Assembly (NCBI GenBank): GCA_027056215.1
Contig: JALULO010000204.1
Span: forward strand, 1 to 7,994
DNA: 7,994 bases
DNA from: Campylobacterales bacterium
GTDB taxonomy: Bacteria > Campylobacterota > Campylobacteria > Campylobacterales > QNZT01
Direction: 5' to 3'
The first letter of the stretch is position 1. Every line of letters begins with the position of its first letter. Below are positions 6,673 to 7,994 of this stretch, piece after piece. The position numbers were made by a program, and so were the translations under genes. The notes beneath the pieces are model-generated. The model was not told the DNA's origin, made no database searches, and was given only the letters and a program-made list of their open reading frames with translations.

Positions 6673-7605
6673 ATGAGCATATTAGAATTAATTACAGAGA
6701 TTTCATTTTGTTTAGTTGCTGCTGCGATTCTAGGTTTCGCAGTAGGTTGGCTTTTTTCAGTTCTTTTTAAAAATGAGAAAATGGGAAAAAAATATACTGC
6801 ATTACAAGAAGAGTTTGAAATCAAACAGAGTGATATACATCATCTCGAAGAGGAGCTTTATGAGAAGAACAGCGCTTATCAAGAGCTAGAATTAAAACTC
6901 AATGAGTGTGAAAAAGAAAAACTTAGTAATGAAATGGATCAAGAAGATTGTGACAGATACATCAAACAAATCAAAGAATTACAATCAGAAAACAATATAC
7001 TCATTTCGCAAATCAAAGAACAAAAGCTATGCGAAGATGAAAATGAAATTCTTGAAACTGAAATCAAAGCACTTGAAAGTGAAAAACAATCTCTACTTGA
7101 TAAACTCGATGACTACACAGAATATAAGCATAATTATAAAGCTTTAATCATGGAAATAGAAGCTTTAAAAAGTGAAAAAGGAAAGTTGGAAAAACAAACA
7201 ACTGATACGATAAAGACACCTTTAAAAGAACATAAAGAAGAAAATATTCTCTCCAAAAAAGCTTATAATACTATCATGCGTGATATCATTACACTAAAAG
7301 ATGAGGCACAAAAGATCAAAAGTGAGAAGATCACACTTGAAGACAAACTTAGCATCACACAAAAGCAATTATCACAAACAAAACTTGCACTTCAAGAGTG
7401 TCATAAATCAAATGTGCAAAAAAACAGAATATTACCACCAGATACAGATACTACACTTCCGGCAAAAAAGAAGAAAAAAAAATCACTTGACCATCTAGAC
7501 AAAGAAGTGTGTCAAGATACAGACATGATCACTTCTCAATCAAATGAGTTTAAAACACTTTCAGAACTTATAAAAGATGCATTAAAGGATATCAAGGATC
7601 AGTAA
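6673..7605 (+). CDS. Membrane-anchored long coiled-coil protein (unknown function)
   Basis: I do not recognise this 310-residue protein. An acidic N-terminus (Glu5, Glu9) precedes one hydrophobic helix (about 10-32) that is followed by KNEKMGKK; by the positive-inside rule the bulk should be cytoplasmic. Residues 41-175 are Glu/Lys/Leu heptad-like sequence typical of a long coiled coil. A break at 176-198 is followed by a second coil of about 50 residues. A Pro-containing linker (about 253-264) then runs into six lysines (265-270), and a short amphipathic helix, LSELIKDALKDIKDQ, ends the protein. ATG 6673 is chosen because GAGAGG (6657-6662) lies ten bases upstream; a TTG at 6655 would overlap the previous gene and has no ribosome site. 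Such proteins often act as scaffolds or length spacers at the membrane, but nothing in the sequence gives a specific role. An A-AAA-AAG heptamer at 7464-7470 lies in the slippery frame. Confidence 0.8.
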   Translation: MSILELITEISFCLVAAAILGFAVGWLFSVLFKNEKMGKKYTALQEEFEIKQSDIHHLEEELYEKNSAYQELELKLNECEKEKLSNEMDQEDCDRYIKQIKELQSENNILISQIKEQKLCEDENEILETEIKALESEKQSLLDKLDDYTEYKHNYKALIMEIEALKSEKGKLEKQTTDTIKTPLKEHKEENILSKKAYNTIMRDIITLKDEAQKIKSEKITLEDKLSITQKQLSQTKLALQECHKSNVQKNRILPPDTDTTLPAKKKKKKSLDHLDKEVCQDTDMITSQSNEFKTLSELIKDALKDIKDQ

Positions 7606-7650
7606 AAAAAACGTAAAATATAATTTTATATTTTTTTCAGTCTTCTTCGC

Positions 7651-7656
7651 TATAAT
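7651..7656 (+). promoter_or_regulatory. rpsU: rpsU promoter, -10 element
   Basis: A perfect TATAAT lies 36 bases before the rpsU ATG in the 87-nt gap after the coiled-coil gene, preceded by T-rich tracts at 7624-7637 and no clear -35 box, the usual Campylobacterota sigma-70 style. Transcription would start near 7663, giving a leader of about 30 nt that contains the strong ribosome site. It allows S21 to be made independently of the upstream pair. Confidence 0.65.
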
Positions 7657-7692
7657 CTCCTATTAATTTCACAAGAGAGGTGGTGATAGCAT

Positions 7693-7905
7693 ATGCCAGG
7701 CATCATTGTCAAACCAAATGAGTCGTTTGAAGAAGCTTACAGAAAGTTTAAAAAGCAAACAGATAGAAACTTGATCGTTACTGAAAAAAGAGCGAGAAAA
7801 TTTTTCGAAACTGGAACTGAAAAACGTAAAAAACAAAAAATCGCTGCAAAGAAGAAAATGCTTAAAAAGCTTTATATTCTTAGACGTTACGAATCAAGAC
7901 TGTAA
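7693..7905 (+). CDS. rpsU: 30S ribosomal protein S21
   Basis: Small basic protein of the 30S subunit that sits near the 3' end of 16S rRNA and aids initiation on mRNA. The 70-residue product is full length for bS21. The start PGIIVKPNESFEEAYRKFKK and the long Lys/Arg-rich helices (from about residue 30 to the end, with repeated KKK and RR) are diagnostic. A purine-rich GAGAGGTGGTGA at 7675-7686 gives strong pairing to the 16S 3' end, with about ten bases from GAGGTG to the ATG. It has its own TATAAT promoter upstream and an intrinsic terminator directly downstream, so it is likely a single-gene transcript. Confidence 0.97.
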   Translation: MPGIIVKPNESFEEAYRKFKKQTDRNLIVTEKRARKFFETGTEKRKKQKIAAKKKMLKKLYILRRYESRL

Positions 7906-7908
7906 CAC

Positions 7909-7950
7909 AAAAGATGTAAAGAGGGTCTTTCCTCTTTACATCTTTTATTT
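7909..7950 (+). terminator. Intrinsic terminator after rpsU
   Basis: A perfect 16-bp inverted repeat, arms 7909-7924 (AAAAGATGTAAAGAGG) and 7931-7946, encloses a six-base loop (GTCTTT) and runs into TTTTATTT. It begins three bases after the rpsU stop. The left arm starts with four A residues, so a little termination from the other strand is possible. Confidence 0.93.
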
Positions 7951-7952
7951 CA

Positions 7953-7992
7953 TATAATTTTTATCCTATTTATTATCTATTTATGATACAAT
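7953..7992 (+). promoter_or_regulatory. Promoter-like region at the right edge
   Basis: After the terminator comes T-rich, phased AT sequence with TATAAT at 7953-7958 and, near the end, overlapping TATGAT (7982-7987) and TACAAT (7987-7992), each five of six to consensus. This looks like the promoter of a rightward gene beyond the window. The downstream gene is not visible, so the call is tentative. Confidence 0.4.
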
Positions 7993-7994
7993 CG

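Noticed and set aside
7615..7634. Perfect 9-bp inverted repeat (AAAATATAA / TTATATTTT) followed by T residues after the coiled-coil gene
   Set aside because: The stem is only A-T pairs with a 2-base loop, too unstable for a convincing terminator; it more likely is just AT-rich sequence upstream of the rpsU promoter.

Overview
The window looks like ordinary chromosomal core sequence from a member of the Campylobacterota (Epsilonproteobacteria), probably a free-living Sulfurimonas/Sulfurovum/Sulfuricurvum-type organism rather than a host pathogen. The grounds are its AT-rich, Lys/Phe/Ile-rich coding style, the tight head-to-tail packing, and the order murJ - cysS - msbA-like ABC transporter, which I recall from Campylobacter and relatives. 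The genus is inferred and was not tested by any search.

Layout. Bases 1-76 are the first 25 codons of a leftward gene, recognisable as a sodium:neurotransmitter-symporter (NSS) type transporter. Bases 77-155 are a short divergent promoter region. From 156 to 5858 four rightward genes sit almost without gaps: xseA (exonuclease VII large subunit), murJ (lipid II flippase), cysS (cysteinyl-tRNA synthetase) and an MsbA-type ABC lipid exporter. murJ/cysS overlap by 14 nt and cysS/msbA by 4 nt, with GTG and TTG starts, so they are probably translationally coupled. A perfect extended -10 element inside the 3' end of murJ may give cysS-msbA its own promoter.

After an AT-rich 66-nt spacer come two genes I cannot name: a membrane-anchored, Lys-rich protein with a C-terminal domain resembling a degenerate OmpA-like fold (5925-6668), and, 4 nt later, a membrane-anchored long coiled-coil protein (6673-7605). 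Charge distribution suggests that the first faces the periplasm and the second the cytoplasm. These two are the least understood part of the window. Then rpsU (ribosomal protein S21) has its own TATAAT promoter and is closed by a strong intrinsic terminator with a perfect 16-bp stem. The last ~45 bases hold promoter-like elements for whatever lies to the right.

Functionally, murJ and msbA both move envelope lipids across the inner membrane, while xseA, cysS and rpsU are DNA-repair and translation housekeeping genes. I see no CRISPR array, insertion sequence, tRNA, rRNA, phage gene or defence system, and no clear candidate for an undescribed system beyond the two-gene 5925-7605 pair.
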